From: an uncultured Bacteroidales bacterium
Lineage (GTDB): Bacteria; Bacteroidota; Bacteroidia; Bacteroidales; Bacteroidaceae
DNA: 64,000 nt
Assembly: GCA_902798615.1 (NCBI GenBank)
Contig: CADBXL010000008.1
Location: 1-64,000, forward strand
Direction of reading: 5' to 3'
Below, piece by piece: positions 30,393 to 39,830 of the stretch (the stretch's first letter is position 1; each line of letters opens with the position of its first letter). Made by a program: the position numbers and the translations under genes. The notes beneath the pieces were generated by a model. The model worked only from the letters and a program-made list of their open reading frames with translations. It was not told the DNA's origin and made no database searches.

Positions 30393-31919
30393 TTAATAGC
30401 ATCCCATATTGAATTTCTTCTCGTCTCTTGCTTTACCTTCCCTGTTGAGAGGAAGCATCCATTTGGCATCAGCTGCGCCATTAGCCTTGGATAAGGAGTC
30501 GAGATGGAAATCATACTGCTGAAGACTGGCATCTATAGTCTTGAAGTTCTTATATCCTGCGGATACGGTGTCCTTCACATCCTCCCAGATGATGTTGTCG
30601 AAATACTTCACGTATGCGGTATCCTTTACCTCCGGTGTGCGAAGAACGCTGTTGTAGAAGTGGAAATTGAGTGCTACGGAATCATTCTTGCCAAGCATCA
30701 CGACATCATCAGCATAACCTGTAATGATGCAGTTCTTCACTTCCAATTTCGTTAACGGATATGACAGATTACCTATTTGATTTCCAAAAGAGAGGGCTGC
30801 TTGTGAACCAGCTTTCAAAGAATAGAACTGCGCAATAGTGTTATGGATTAGAGAAACTTCACCACCATATACAGCAACACATCCGCAATACGCATTAGTT
30901 ATCTGGGTGTTAGCAACATACACATTTGAATTATAGGAGAGAATGCCCCAACCGTCGCAATTATGTATGGTAGAAGAATTGACTGTCAGCTTTCTTCTGC
31001 TAACATCACTCGAATCACATACAACAGCATTATATCCGCTATGTAAATCTGTATATTCTAGAACATTATCATAGGAACTGCTATGGAAATGAATGCCTTT
31101 CCAACGTCCAGGCATACGATCATAAGGCAAATCCTTTAATATATCATCAAGTCTGTCACCACGAAGCGAGATGTTCTTCTCGGCAGTTCCCTGGCATATC
31201 AACTGCCCCTTGACATCAATTCCTGCATCATCGTGGAAATAGATTGTAGTGCCTGGAGCTATTGTGAGAGTTGCAAGGGAATCAACCGTTATGCCGCCAT
31301 AAACAACCAAAGCCTTGCCTGAGACGGTTGTATCTATGGTAGTATCGCTTTTCACTTCAAGGTTACGCACCACATCGGCTTTCCATGCAAAGGCATTAAG
31401 ATTAACAACCTGCTCTACCCCACTTTCCAAGCGGAATATGAGTTTGTCTTCAATCTTCTTGTATAATTCGGATCCGTTGTCAGGTGATGTGAATTCTACG
31501 AAAACACGTATGCTGTCATTATTACGGACCTCAATTTCAGATGTCTGATAGCCTGTTTTCTCGCCAAGGTATATTCCGTCCACATTAACGCGGAATCCCG
31601 ACTGATTGCCATTCTGCAGCCTTACGTTTGAACATCGTATGCCGTCTCCGGAATTGTTATATACCCAGAAATTAATTGATGAAGTAGGAATCTTTGCAAA
31701 TACTGTGTCCATCTTCAGCGTATCTACTGGAATATACAAGCGATTCTGCTGAGATGTGGTGAAGGTATCATCGTCGTTGCAAGAGATGAGGGAAAAAAGA
31801 AAGACCAACAACAGCCCCCCAAAGCCTAACCAAGCCTTCCAAAAGGGAGAGAGAAAGCCCCCCCAGCCCCCGAGGGGGCGTATTTTAGATTGTTTTTTTG
31901 CTGTATCAAACATCACCAA
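30393..31919 (-). CDS. Surface lipoprotein with right-handed beta-helix, repeat-derived signal peptide
   Basis: 508 residues. The lipobox LISC ends a long N-terminus; Asn/Asp-rich start NDDDTF follows. Residues about 60-180 look beta-sandwich-like, and about 200-460 have parallel beta-helix spacing (GGITVDSLATLTIAPGTTIYF, GQLICQGTAEKNISLRG, YTDLHSGYNAVVC, NSSTIHNCDGWGIL, NTQITNAYCGCVAVYGG). Residues 13-43 (RPLGGWGGFLSPFWKAW, LGFGG) are encoded by GC-rich repeats at 31813-31880, so part of the signal peptide is repeat DNA. Function unknown; a role in carbohydrate or surface binding is plausible. Confidence 0.78.
   Translation of the reverse strand: MVMFDTAKKQSKIRPLGGWGGFLSPFWKAWLGFGGLLLVFLFSLISCNDDDTFTTSQQNRLYIPVDTLKMDTVFAKIPTSSINFWVYNNSGDGIRCSNVRLQNGNQSGFRVNVDGIYLGEKTGYQTSEIEVRNNDSIRVFVEFTSPDNGSELYKKIEDKLIFRLESGVEQVVNLNAFAWKADVVRNLEVKSDTTIDTTVSGKALVVYGGITVDSLATLTIAPGTTIYFHDDAGIDVKGQLICQGTAEKNISLRGDRLDDILKDLPYDRMPGRWKGIHFHSSSYDNVLEYTDLHSGYNAVVCDSSDVSRRKLTVNSSTIHNCDGWGILSYNSNVYVANTQITNAYCGCVAVYGGEVSLIHNTIAQFYSLKAGSQAALSFGNQIGNLSYPLTKLEVKNCIITGYADDVVMLGKNDSVALNFHFYNSVLRTPEVKDTAYVKYFDNIIWEDVKDTVSAGYKNFKTIDASLQQYDFHLDSLSKANGAADAKWMLPLNREGKARDEKKFNMGCY
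31813..31880. repeat. GC-rich repeats within the lipoprotein signal-peptide region
   Basis: AAGCCTAACCAAGCCTTCC (31822) joined to AGCCCCCGAGGGGGCG (31865). The first unit matches 19072 and 21924; CCCCCGAGGGGG matches 23481. Read in reverse in frame as coding sequence. Confidence 0.8.
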
Positions 31920-31974
31920 TATATTTAAATATAAGCCTACATTCTTCCCATTTTGACAATAATACTATCTACTT

Positions 31975-32030
31975 CCCCTTGGATGGTGGGGAGCCTTCCA
32001 TTTAGGAAGGACGGGGCGCAGGCTCTTATT
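31975..32030. repeat. GC-rich palindromic repeat between lipoprotein and tilS
   Basis: CCTTGGATGGTGGGGAGCCTTCC, in pieces CCTTCCATTTAGGAAGG with GGGGCGCAGGCTC, forms a small hairpin just upstream of the tilS stop at 32026. Confidence 0.5.
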
Positions 32031-33429
32031 TAAAATAACGTATTGTAAGTGCTTTTATTGTGTTTTCCGTAATGCAACAACGAGCATCAGGACGCTCGCC
32101 GACGAGCCACAGCACGTTGTCATTAGCATCGAGCAAAACTAACTGTTTTTGCTTCTCAAAGGCATTTTTCTTTCTATCCGTGAGATAGTCGCTGATTAGT
32201 TTTGAGCCTTTCATGCCAAACGGAATGAAACGATCCCCCTTCTCAACACGACGTATGGTAAGTGGGAAACGAACCTTCTCGGCATCAAGAGTAACGGTAT
32301 CATGCTCCTTGCTAATCTTAAAGACATCATCCACAATAACTTCTTTTATTGATATGCGCTCTGTCTTTTCTTTTGTCTCAAGAATAACGTATGTGCCTAT
32401 CTCTGGAATACGGAACGAACGACGTTCTTCTTCATCTCTCTTACGAAGAAGAAGTGCCTTTCGGTCAACTACTAACTGATGTGTGGAACTCTCCCAAGTC
32501 TTTCCAGATTGGCTATAGTCAGAAAGAGCAATTTCCTCTATCTGAGCAGGAGAGAAATGATATGGAGAAAGTATGGTATGAAGAGCATATTCCTTGGATG
32601 GAGATACTTGTAGTTTTTCTTTATCAATCGCCACCCAATCATCTGTACTTCCAAGAGTTAAATCTTCTACAATACCATTCATAGAATCATCGAACACCTT
32701 TCCGGCTTCAACTATTCTAAGAGCAGTCTTTGCAATATTTTCTGATGCTGCAGGATTAATTTGTTCAAGAATAGGAATGATATTCAGGCGCAGTTTGTTA
32801 CGTGTTACATCATCCTCAAGATTCGTGCTGTCTGTTACATAATCCTGTCCTATTTCCCCAAGCCATTCTACAATCTCCTTACGGCTAACGCAAAGAAGCG
32901 GACGAATGATATTTCCGTTACGAGGCTTGATACCTTGAAGTCCATGAATACCTGTACCTCGGATAAGGTTCATCAATAATGTCTCTACGGAATCATTCAT
33001 GTGATGTGCCACAAGTATGGCTTCTGCATCAATAGCCTTTCTCAACTGCTCAAAATAGCCGTATCGCAGTTCTCGTGCCGCCATCTCAATACTTACCTTA
33101 TGAACCTCAGCATAGGACTGGGTATCGAAATGAACTGTATGGAAAGGTATCTGCTCACGCTCACACAAATGCTTGCAAAACTCCTCATCTCTATCTGATT
33201 CTGCTCCACGAAGATGGAAGTTACAATGAATAGCCTCAATAGTATATCCAAGACGCTTCATCGCAAGAAGAAGACATACGGAATCGGCACCACCGGATAG
33301 GGCAACGAGATAAAGGGGACTACGGCCTCTCCCCCCGCCCTCCCCCGTAGGGAGGGAGCCGGAAGGCGATGGACAATCCAATAAAGAATTGTCTGTTATA
33401 AACCTCTTAATTTTTTCTATGAATTGCAT
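32026..33429 (-). CDS. tilS: tRNA(Ile)-lysidine synthetase with in-frame repeat insertion
   Basis: 467 residues. Converts C34 of the tRNA-Ile anticodon to lysidine so it reads AUA; essential. PP-loop SGGADSVCLL near residue 47, then CNFHLRGAESDRDE, HHMNDSVETLLMNLIRGTGIHGL and IRPLL, and the TilS C-terminal substrate domain to RYFK. Residues about 20-38 (PSPSGSLPTGEGGGRGRSP) are encoded by the GC-rich repeat at 33324-33372, inserted just before the PP-loop where relatives have a short linker. The frame stays open, so the protein should work. Cytoplasmic. Confidence 0.94.
   Translation of the reverse strand: MQFIEKIKRFITDNSLLDCPSPSGSLPTGEGGGRGRSPLYLVALSGGADSVCLLLAMKRLGYTIEAIHCNFHLRGAESDRDEEFCKHLCEREQIPFHTVHFDTQSYAEVHKVSIEMAARELRYGYFEQLRKAIDAEAILVAHHMNDSVETLLMNLIRGTGIHGLQGIKPRNGNIIRPLLCVSRKEIVEWLGEIGQDYVTDSTNLEDDVTRNKLRLNIIPILEQINPAASENIAKTALRIVEAGKVFDDSMNGIVEDLTLGSTDDWVAIDKEKLQVSPSKEYALHTILSPYHFSPAQIEEIALSDYSQSGKTWESSTHQLVVDRKALLLRKRDEEERRSFRIPEIGTYVILETKEKTERISIKEVIVDDVFKISKEHDTVTLDAEKVRFPLTIRRVEKGDRFIPFGMKGSKLISDYLTDRKKNAFEKQKQLVLLDANDNVLWLVGERPDARCCITENTIKALTIRYFK
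33324..33372. repeat. GC-rich repeat inserted in frame in tilS
   Basis: GGCCTCTCCCCCCGCCCTCC, then CCGTAGGGAGGGAGCCGG and AAGGCGATGG. The inverted copy is at 33505-33548; others at 19009 and 57290. Confidence 0.85.
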
Positions 33430-33504
33430 GAATAATAGATGTAATCCTCGGTTTCCTAGTTTTTAGCCATCACATTATGCAATGGTTACGCGTAGGAAAA
33501 TTCA

Positions 33505-33548
33505 CCTTCCAGCTCCCTCCTTACGGGGGAGGGCGGGGGGAGAGGCCG
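33505..33548. repeat. Inverted copy of the tilS repeat, at the rlmI stop codon
   Basis: CCTTCCAGCTCCCTCC, ACGGGGGAGGGCGGGGGG, AGAGGCCG: the reverse of the copy within tilS, about 135 bp away, ending 3 bases from the rlmI stop codon (33552). The two copies could pair across the tilS 5' end. Confidence 0.8.
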
Positions 33549-33551
33549 TTT

Positions 33552-34733
33552 TTACTCTACATACAGCACCAATCCCTTCAGATACTCACCCTCTGGGTGA
33601 TAGATATTGATTGGGTGGTCGGCAGGCTGATGAAGCTGATGAAGGATGCGAACCTTACGACCAGACTGAGCAGCTGCAGTAAAGACAGCATTACGGAAAT
33701 TATCCTTTGTAACTACCTGAGAACAACTGAAGGTGAACAAAATGCCACCCGGCTTGATATGCTCGAAAGCCTTTACGTTCAATCGGGTATATCCCTTCAA
33801 GGCATTATGAAGAGCGCCACGATGCTTTGCGAATGCAGGAGGGTCAAGGATTATGAGGTCATACTTATCTCCCTCAGCATCAAGGTATTTGAAAGCGTCT
33901 TCACAGAATGCCTTATGACGAGGGTCATTAGGGAAATTCAACTCCACGTTAGCATTCGTAAGTTCTATTGCCTTGGCTGAAGAATCTACAGAGTGAACGA
34001 GTTTTGCATCACCTCGCATAGCATAGAAAGAAAAACCGCCTGTATAGCAGAACATATTCAAAACGCTCTTTCCCTTAGCATAATGCTCAAGAAGCGAACG
34101 GTTCTCACGCTGGTCAACAAAGAAACCTGTCTTCTGCCCACGAAGCCAATCCACATGGAACTTCAAACCATTCTCAAGAGCCACATTCTCGTCTGTACCT
34201 CCAAAGAGAAAACCATTCTCCTGACCAAGCTCAGCCTTATAAGGAAGGGTTGTCTCGCTCTTGTAATACACATTCTCGATACGCTCGCCCATAACCTCCA
34301 TGAGCTGCTTGGCTATAGGCATACGACATTCGTGCATTCCAACGCTATGAGCCTGAACCACAGCCGTTTTGCCATAGCAGTCGATAACAAGTCCCGGAAG
34401 ATTGTCGCCCTCTCCGTGAACAAGACGGTAGGTGTTGTTCTGAGGATTGTCTGCAATACCGATACTGATACGCATCTGCAGAGCGATGGCAAGTCTTTTG
34501 TTCCAGAAAGCATCATCGATGAGTTCGTCATCAAAGGTGAGGATTCTGACGGCAATACTACCAATCTGATAGTGTCCGCGACCTATGAACTCTCCATAAG
34601 ACGCTATCACATTAACCACCTCGCCTTCTTCTATGCCTTCATCCATGTGATGAACAGCACCTGAGAATACCCATGGATGGAAGCGCTTCATGCTCTCTTC
34701 CTTGCCTTTTTTCAGATATATGTTCTTATACAT
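33552..34733 (-). CDS. rlmI: RlmI-like 23S rRNA cytosine methyltransferase
   Basis: 393 residues. N-terminal PUA domain about 1-80 (KRFHPWVFSGAVHHMDE, GEVVNVIASYGEFIGRGHY), then a Rossmann methyltransferase: VLNMFCYTGGFSFYAM (SAM-binding motif I), VHSVDSSAKAIELTN, and LIILDPPAFAKHRGAL with FTFSCSQ (catalytic Cys region). The family methylates C1962 of 23S rRNA with SAM. The next gene on the same strand ends 3 bases before its start, so they form an operon. Gene symbol by similarity. Confidence 0.9.
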   Translation of the reverse strand: MYKNIYLKKGKEESMKRFHPWVFSGAVHHMDEGIEEGEVVNVIASYGEFIGRGHYQIGSIAVRILTFDDELIDDAFWNKRLAIALQMRISIGIADNPQNNTYRLVHGEGDNLPGLVIDCYGKTAVVQAHSVGMHECRMPIAKQLMEVMGERIENVYYKSETTLPYKAELGQENGFLFGGTDENVALENGLKFHVDWLRGQKTGFFVDQRENRSLLEHYAKGKSVLNMFCYTGGFSFYAMRGDAKLVHSVDSSAKAIELTNANVELNFPNDPRHKAFCEDAFKYLDAEGDKYDLIILDPPAFAKHRGALHNALKGYTRLNVKAFEHIKPGGILFTFSCSQVVTKDNFRNAVFTAAAQSGRKVRILHQLHQPADHPINIYHPEGEYLKGLVLYVE

Positions 34734-34736
34734 ATT

Positions 34737-35519
34737 TTACTCTTCGCTTTTCACTTCTCCTTTTGGAGTTTCTTCTTTTTCCTTCTTCACTCTCGGCTTA
34801 CGCTTAGAGTATGTCTTCCTGCGCTTGTTTTGCTTTTTCTTTGGCTTTTCCTCAGAATCCTTCTTCTCTTCGCTTGAAGCTGGAGTTGCAGCAGGATCTG
34901 GTTCTGGAACAAACTCAAGGAAATAGTCGTTTGACTCTTTCAGGCGTACATACTCTTCATAAAGTTGAATGCAAGCCCAGGCATCAGTTGCGCCGTAAAG
35001 TTTCTGCTTATCGGTAAGAACGTCAGCTTCCCAATTGCTCAACTGCTCCCTTTTGCTTATTCGCTGGTGAAACAGGTTGGCATAGAGCTTCGCCAAACTC
35101 ATATCCTTGATGCCAAGCTCAATCATATGATCCTGAAGATCGATGAATCCGTGAGGTTCGAAATCTCCCCTCTCATGCAGACTACGGATGTCATCATGCC
35201 ATGATAGTCCGATTTTCAGAGGTCCCTCCGTTTCAAGGAGACGCACGATGGCAGGAGCCAACCCTATGGAGTTCAGTCGGAACAGAAAGCATATTTCCCT
35301 GTTGCTCACCTGAAGCAAAGCAACCTTATTACGCTTTCCCTTGGTAAAACATGGTCGTGTTTCGGTATCGAATCCGAGGATATCACTTTTCAAAAGAAAA
35401 TCAACAGCTTTCTCCGCCTCGCCCGCTGAAAGGATTGTCACAATCCGTCCCGGGAAGGTTACTCGTGGGAGATCTGCAATTTTTGTCTTGTCGAACCTAC
35501 TGTAAATTATTTTATTCAT
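34737..35519 (-). CDS. RNase D-like 3'-5' exonuclease with charged tail
   Basis: 260 residues. DEDD-type domain about 30-200: DILGFDTETRPCF (motif I, Asp-Glu), LSWHDDIRSLHE (motif II), and YGATDAWACIQLY with Tyr-x3-Asp (motif III, DEDDy). The last 50 residues are Lys/Glu/Arg-rich (KKKQNKRRKTYSKR) and probably bind RNA. It may trim tRNA or small RNA ends. In an operon with rlmI and, further on, tilS. Cytoplasmic. Confidence 0.9.
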   Translation of the reverse strand: MNKIIYSRFDKTKIADLPRVTFPGRIVTILSAGEAEKAVDFLLKSDILGFDTETRPCFTKGKRNKVALLQVSNREICFLFRLNSIGLAPAIVRLLETEGPLKIGLSWHDDIRSLHERGDFEPHGFIDLQDHMIELGIKDMSLAKLYANLFHQRISKREQLSNWEADVLTDKQKLYGATDAWACIQLYEEYVRLKESNDYFLEFVPEPDPAATPASSEEKKDSEEKPKKKQNKRRKTYSKRKPRVKKEKEETPKGEVKSEE

Positions 35520-35963
35520 ATATATGAAGAATACACGTTATCTTGAGTTTCGCAAGTATCAAACTACTTACATCTTAATGAATAGTGAATAACAGAAATA
35601 CAAATTCACTTTTCACTATCAAGTTATAGCTTGCGGAACTATGATGAAAAGAGTTCAATTCCTCCTTGTTTTGGTTCACTTTTATAAAAATCAACTGCAA
35701 AATTAGCAAAAAAAAATAGAAAACAAAAAAAGGTATGCATAAATTAAAGAAAAAAACGGAAAAAACACGGTTTTAACATTAAAACAAGTGAATATTTGAA
35801 CAAGAACTGTTTGAAATGCGAACATAATTGCTATGTTGCGGAATTTGCAATCTACAAGTAACCTACAATTTACTACACGTTTTTGTTCGTTGCCCAGAAA
35901 GACATAAAACGGTCATTCTTGCATCCTAACAATCGCCGTTCTTATTCCGCTATACTTCCGATG

Positions 35964-36081
35964 ATAATACCATAATAATACCATTATATTACCATAATAA
36001 TACCATTATATTACCATTACAAATGGTATTTATATGGTATCTTTATGGTATTTATTTAGTATTTTAATGGTATTTACATAG
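35964..36081. repeat. 11-bp foldback array (ATAATACCATT / TTTATGGTATC)
   Basis: About five units like ATAATACCATT are followed by five mirrored ones like TTTATATGGTA, all at 11-bp steps, ending TTTACATAGGAGGAAGAACGG. The largest array of this type here. Confidence 0.85.
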
Positions 36082-36457
36082 GAGGAAGAACGGAGGACGA
36101 CAGGAGAAACTGCGAAGTATGAAGGGCATACAGACTGAAATTTGAAAAACATAGAGGAATCAAGCAGGCTTTTCATATTGAAATTCCATATATCAAACCG
36201 CCGACAAGAATATCAAAAAAGACAAAAATTACGCTATCATAACCATTCAACAAGTTCGCATTTTTACTCGTGACAAGTTTGATTTTTTTTGAATAAAACA
36301 TAAATAAGTATAGAGATTTACATGCAGATTACTTTTTTAGTGGCATATTCCACTCCTTTTCTCTACGCTTTTTCTGTTTTTTATTAAAAATGATGAAAAA
36401 ACCACAACTTTTCTAATATTATTAAGCATTTTCGGCAAATATTTAAGATTTTTCTAT

Positions 36458-36465
36458 TAAATTTG
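36458..36465 (+). promoter_or_regulatory. -7 box of ftsK
   Basis: TAAATTTG, 67 bases before the ATG at 36533. No -33 TTTG at the right distance. Confidence 0.45.
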
Positions 36466-36532
36466 CACGTGAATATAATTCACATCAAAAAAAAACAAAG
36501 ACAAAACACGGGGGGCTACTCCCTCAACATAT

Positions 36533-39019
36533 ATGGCAAAAAAGAAAGAAACTGTTAAAAAGAAGACTTCATTCCGCGAAGCTATCGGCATTCCTTCATT
36601 CGTAAACAGCGAGAAGACAAATTTCACCGTTGGCATTCTGCTTCTATTCATATCAGTAATCATGGTCATCTCTTTCATCTCATTCTTCTCAACCGGACAG
36701 AATGACCAGAGTATAATCCAGCATCCTATAGCTGGTGACCTGAGAAACGAGAATATGGCATTTTCAAATACATGTGGATCGATTGGCGCATATATAGCCT
36801 ATTTCTTCATCACATGCTGCTTTGGCTTTCCTGCTTTCCTGATACCTCTATTCCTCATCTTTACCTCACTCAAACTGATGGGAGCATACAAGGTAAGCCT
36901 CGTGAAATGGTTCTTTGGCAGTATGCTTGCCATGATTTGGTGTAGTGTTGCGTGTGCAAAGTTCATCAACCCGCTACTGTCCGGTCAGGTATTCAATGCC
37001 GGAGGCGGACACGGAGACTATGTAAGCCGTTATCTGGAGTCTATAACAGGAACCCCGGGTCTGACAGGCATCCTCATAGTCACAGCCATTATTTTCTTCA
37101 CCTTCGTTTCTTCTGAGACTATTACGTTTGTAAGAAAGGCGATGAATCCTATCGGCTACATCTCAAGGAGAGTGAAGTTTAATGTGAAAGACAGCAAGAC
37201 CGTGGAGCTTGCTACAGGAAACATAGTTGCGCCTGAAACTCCTACTGCTGCTGAGGAATATATTCCAAACATAGAGCCAGTAGCAGACTTAACGGAAAAC
37301 GAGCCGGCAAATACCATCGACCTCACAAATGAGGATGAAAATACGGATGATAACGATTTGGCAACAGAAGGCAAATCAAACGACGATCCAGACTTCACGG
37401 TAGTAAAAGGCGTACAGGAAGAAAAGGCTTCGGGAACAAACCTTTCTATGGAGGAAGTTCTATCCACCCCGATCAATCCTCGTGAGCCATATACGAAATA
37501 TAAATTCCCTGGATTGGATCTGTTGAAGAAATACGATGATACCAAGGACTATACTACCAAGGAGGAACTTCTTGCAAATAAGAAGCGCATCATAGAGGTG
37601 CTAAACTCTTTCGGAGTACAGATACGTGAGATTACGGCTACTGTAGGTCCTACCATTACTCTTTACGAGATAACCCCAGCAGAGGGCGTGCGTATTTCAA
37701 AGATACGTAACCTTGAGGACGATATAGCTCTCTCACTCTCAGCACTCGGAATACGTATCATCGCTCCTATCCCAGGTAAGGGAACTATCGGTATTGAGGT
37801 GCCTAATGCAAATGCATCTATCGTGAGCATGGAGTCAATTCTGAACTCCCGTAAGTTCCAAGAAACAAAGATGGATCTTCCTCTTGCGTTGGGTAAGACA
37901 ATCACAAATGAGGTGTTCATGGTTGACCTTGCCAAGATTCCTCACCTACTTGTGGCAGGTGCTACTGGTCAGGGTAAGTCTGTAGGTCTGAATGCGATGA
38001 TAGCCTCTTTGCTTTTCAAGAAGCACCCTAACGAACTGAAGATAGTGCTTGTCGATCCAAAGAAGGTGGAGTTCTCTATCTATAACCCTATTGCCAATGC
38101 ATTCATGGCTCAGGTGCCAGATGATGACGAGGAGCCAATTATCACCGACGTAACAAAGGTGGTACGCACGCTGAAAGGCCTCTGCACGCTGATGGATCAT
38201 CGCTACGACCTGCTCAAGCTAGCTGGTGTGCGTAATATCAAGGAATACAACGAGAAGTTTGTGAACCACCGTCTGCGCTCTGTGGATGAGGAAGGTAATC
38301 CTCTGCACGAATATATGCCATACATCGTGGTGATCATCGATGAGTTTGGTGACTTGATCATGACGGCAGGCAAGGAAGTAGAGCTTCCTATCGCACGTAT
38401 CGCACAGCTTGCCCGTGCCGTAGGTATTCACATGATTATCGCGACACAGCGTCCTACGACGAATATCATCACAGGTACCATCAAGGCTAACTTCCCTGGT
38501 CGTGTGGCTTTCCGCGTAGGTTCTATGATAGATTCACGCACCATCCTCGACCGTCCGGGTGCAAATCAGCTTATCGGTAAGGGTGATATGCTCTATCTGA
38601 ACGGAAACGAGCCTGTACGTGTTCAATGTGCATTCCTCGATACTCCAGAGGTGGAGGCTATCGCAACACATATCAACGAACAGGAGAAGGCTGGTCTCAC
38701 ACCTCAGTATCCTATGGATCTCCCTGAGCCTATGGAAGAAGGTGGTGACGGTGGTGACGGCGGAGCTGTCGATACAGGTTCATGGGATCCTCTCTTCGTT
38801 CAGGCTGCCCATGCCATCGTGAACACACAGATTGGTTCTACATCCATGATCCAGCGTCAGTTCTCTATCGGCTACAATCGTGCCGGTCGCCTTATGGATC
38901 AGTTGGAGAAGGCTGGAGTCGTAGGTCCTGCACATGGCTCAAAGCCTCGTGAGGTGCTATTTGCCGATGAACAGGCATTGGACAACAGAATATCTTCATT
39001 AAGAGGAGGAACGAGATAA
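36533..39019 (+). CDS. ftsK: FtsK/SpoIIIE DNA translocase
   Basis: 828 residues. Four membrane helices within about 30-200 (septum anchor), an acidic Thr/Glu/Asp-rich linker about 230-310, and a motor: TLYEITPAEGVRISKI, HLLVAGATGQGKSVGLNAMI (Walker A about 476-484), VVIIDEFGDLIM (Walker B), RPTTNIITGTIKANFPGRVAFRV, and the gamma winged-helix end DPLFVQAAHAIV, SMIQRQFSIGYNRAGRLMDQLE, which reads KOPS-type DNA signals. It moves chromosome DNA through the septum and activates XerCD. A LolA-like gene follows, a known Bacteroidetes arrangement. Confidence 0.96.
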   Translation: MAKKKETVKKKTSFREAIGIPSFVNSEKTNFTVGILLLFISVIMVISFISFFSTGQNDQSIIQHPIAGDLRNENMAFSNTCGSIGAYIAYFFITCCFGFPAFLIPLFLIFTSLKLMGAYKVSLVKWFFGSMLAMIWCSVACAKFINPLLSGQVFNAGGGHGDYVSRYLESITGTPGLTGILIVTAIIFFTFVSSETITFVRKAMNPIGYISRRVKFNVKDSKTVELATGNIVAPETPTAAEEYIPNIEPVADLTENEPANTIDLTNEDENTDDNDLATEGKSNDDPDFTVVKGVQEEKASGTNLSMEEVLSTPINPREPYTKYKFPGLDLLKKYDDTKDYTTKEELLANKKRIIEVLNSFGVQIREITATVGPTITLYEITPAEGVRISKIRNLEDDIALSLSALGIRIIAPIPGKGTIGIEVPNANASIVSMESILNSRKFQETKMDLPLALGKTITNEVFMVDLAKIPHLLVAGATGQGKSVGLNAMIASLLFKKHPNELKIVLVDPKKVEFSIYNPIANAFMAQVPDDDEEPIITDVTKVVRTLKGLCTLMDHRYDLLKLAGVRNIKEYNEKFVNHRLRSVDEEGNPLHEYMPYIVVIIDEFGDLIMTAGKEVELPIARIAQLARAVGIHMIIATQRPTTNIITGTIKANFPGRVAFRVGSMIDSRTILDRPGANQLIGKGDMLYLNGNEPVRVQCAFLDTPEVEAIATHINEQEKAGLTPQYPMDLPEPMEEGGDGGDGGAVDTGSWDPLFVQAAHAIVNTQIGSTSMIQRQFSIGYNRAGRLMDQLEKAGVVGPAHGSKPREVLFADEQALDNRISSLRGGTR

Positions 39020-39197
39020 GCATTTTTTTAATGCTGATATTTATCGGAAAATATAAAAAAACATAAACGGCCTCATGAGTAATTAAACTCTTAATAGTGA
39101 GGTACGTTATATTAATGGTTTAATTTTAAAAAATAATATCTCATTAGACGGATGTAACAATAAAACATCCATGAATTTGAGAAATTGGGTTAGTCTT

Positions 39198-39809
39198 ATG
39201 AAAAAGATTCTAACATTTTTTGTCCTGATGGCTGTAGCAGTCATCACCTCAACAGCAGCAAACAATTCGTCTGCAGCAGCCAAGAAAACTCTTGATAAGG
39301 CAGCAGCGAAATTCAACATCAAAAGCGGAACAACCGCAAACTTTACTGTCACAGGTGACAAGATCAAGCAGAGTGGAACTATCTCCATAAAGAAGAATAT
39401 GTTCCATGCCTCTACCCCAAGCGCCATTGTGTGGTATAACGGAAAAACGCAATGGACTTACTTGAAGAAGAATGATGAGGTAAACGTATCCACACCAAAT
39501 GCAGCAAAGCAAGCGAGCATGAACCCATATACATTCCTTACATTATACAAGAAGGGATATGATATGGAACTTCAGCAGACCGCAAGTGGCAAACAGGTGC
39601 ATCTAAAGGCACAGAATCAGAAGTCAAGCATCAAGGAGGCATATATCCTTGTTGATGACAAATCTGACATAAAGGAAGTGAAGATGCGTCAGGCATCAGG
39701 TTGGGTTACAATAACGATTTCCAATGTGAAGTCTTCTAACCTATCCGATGCTGTATTTACATTCAATGCCAAAGACTATCCTAAGGCCGAGATAATCGAC
39801 CTTAGATAA
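39198..39809 (+). CDS. LolA-like outer-membrane lipoprotein carrier
   Basis: 203 residues from ATG 39198. Signal peptide about 1-20 (ending STAAN). Fold cues: KKTLDKAAAKFNIKSGTTANF, GDKIKQSGTISIKKNMFHASTP, IVWYNGKTQWTYLKKNDEVNVSTPN, and a closing VTITISNVKSSNLSDAVFTFN, the LolA order of strands with aromatic-rich hydrophobic cavity. It moves lipoproteins through the periplasm. It lies after ftsK, as in other Bacteroidetes, and 21 bases before the next gene. Confidence 0.85.
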   Translation: MKKILTFFVLMAVAVITSTAANNSSAAAKKTLDKAAAKFNIKSGTTANFTVTGDKIKQSGTISIKKNMFHASTPSAIVWYNGKTQWTYLKKNDEVNVSTPNAAKQASMNPYTFLTLYKKGYDMELQQTASGKQVHLKAQNQKSSIKEAYILVDDKSDIKEVKMRQASGWVTITISNVKSSNLSDAVFTFNAKDYPKAEIIDLR

Positions 39810-39830
39810 CTTATAAAAAAAATCGGATTT

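Larger units (their letters stand above)
35520..36532. other. 1-kb intergenic region between exonuclease and ftsK
   Basis: AT-rich. A hairpin-like zone (CTTGAGTTTCGCAAGT near 35540 with AGTTATAGCTTGCGG near 35622) flanks a short AGTGAATAAC/TTCACTTTTCACT foldback. The 11-bp array at 35964-36081 lies in the middle. The ftsK -7 box is TAAATTTG (36458-36465). No other coding content was seen. Confidence 0.6.
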
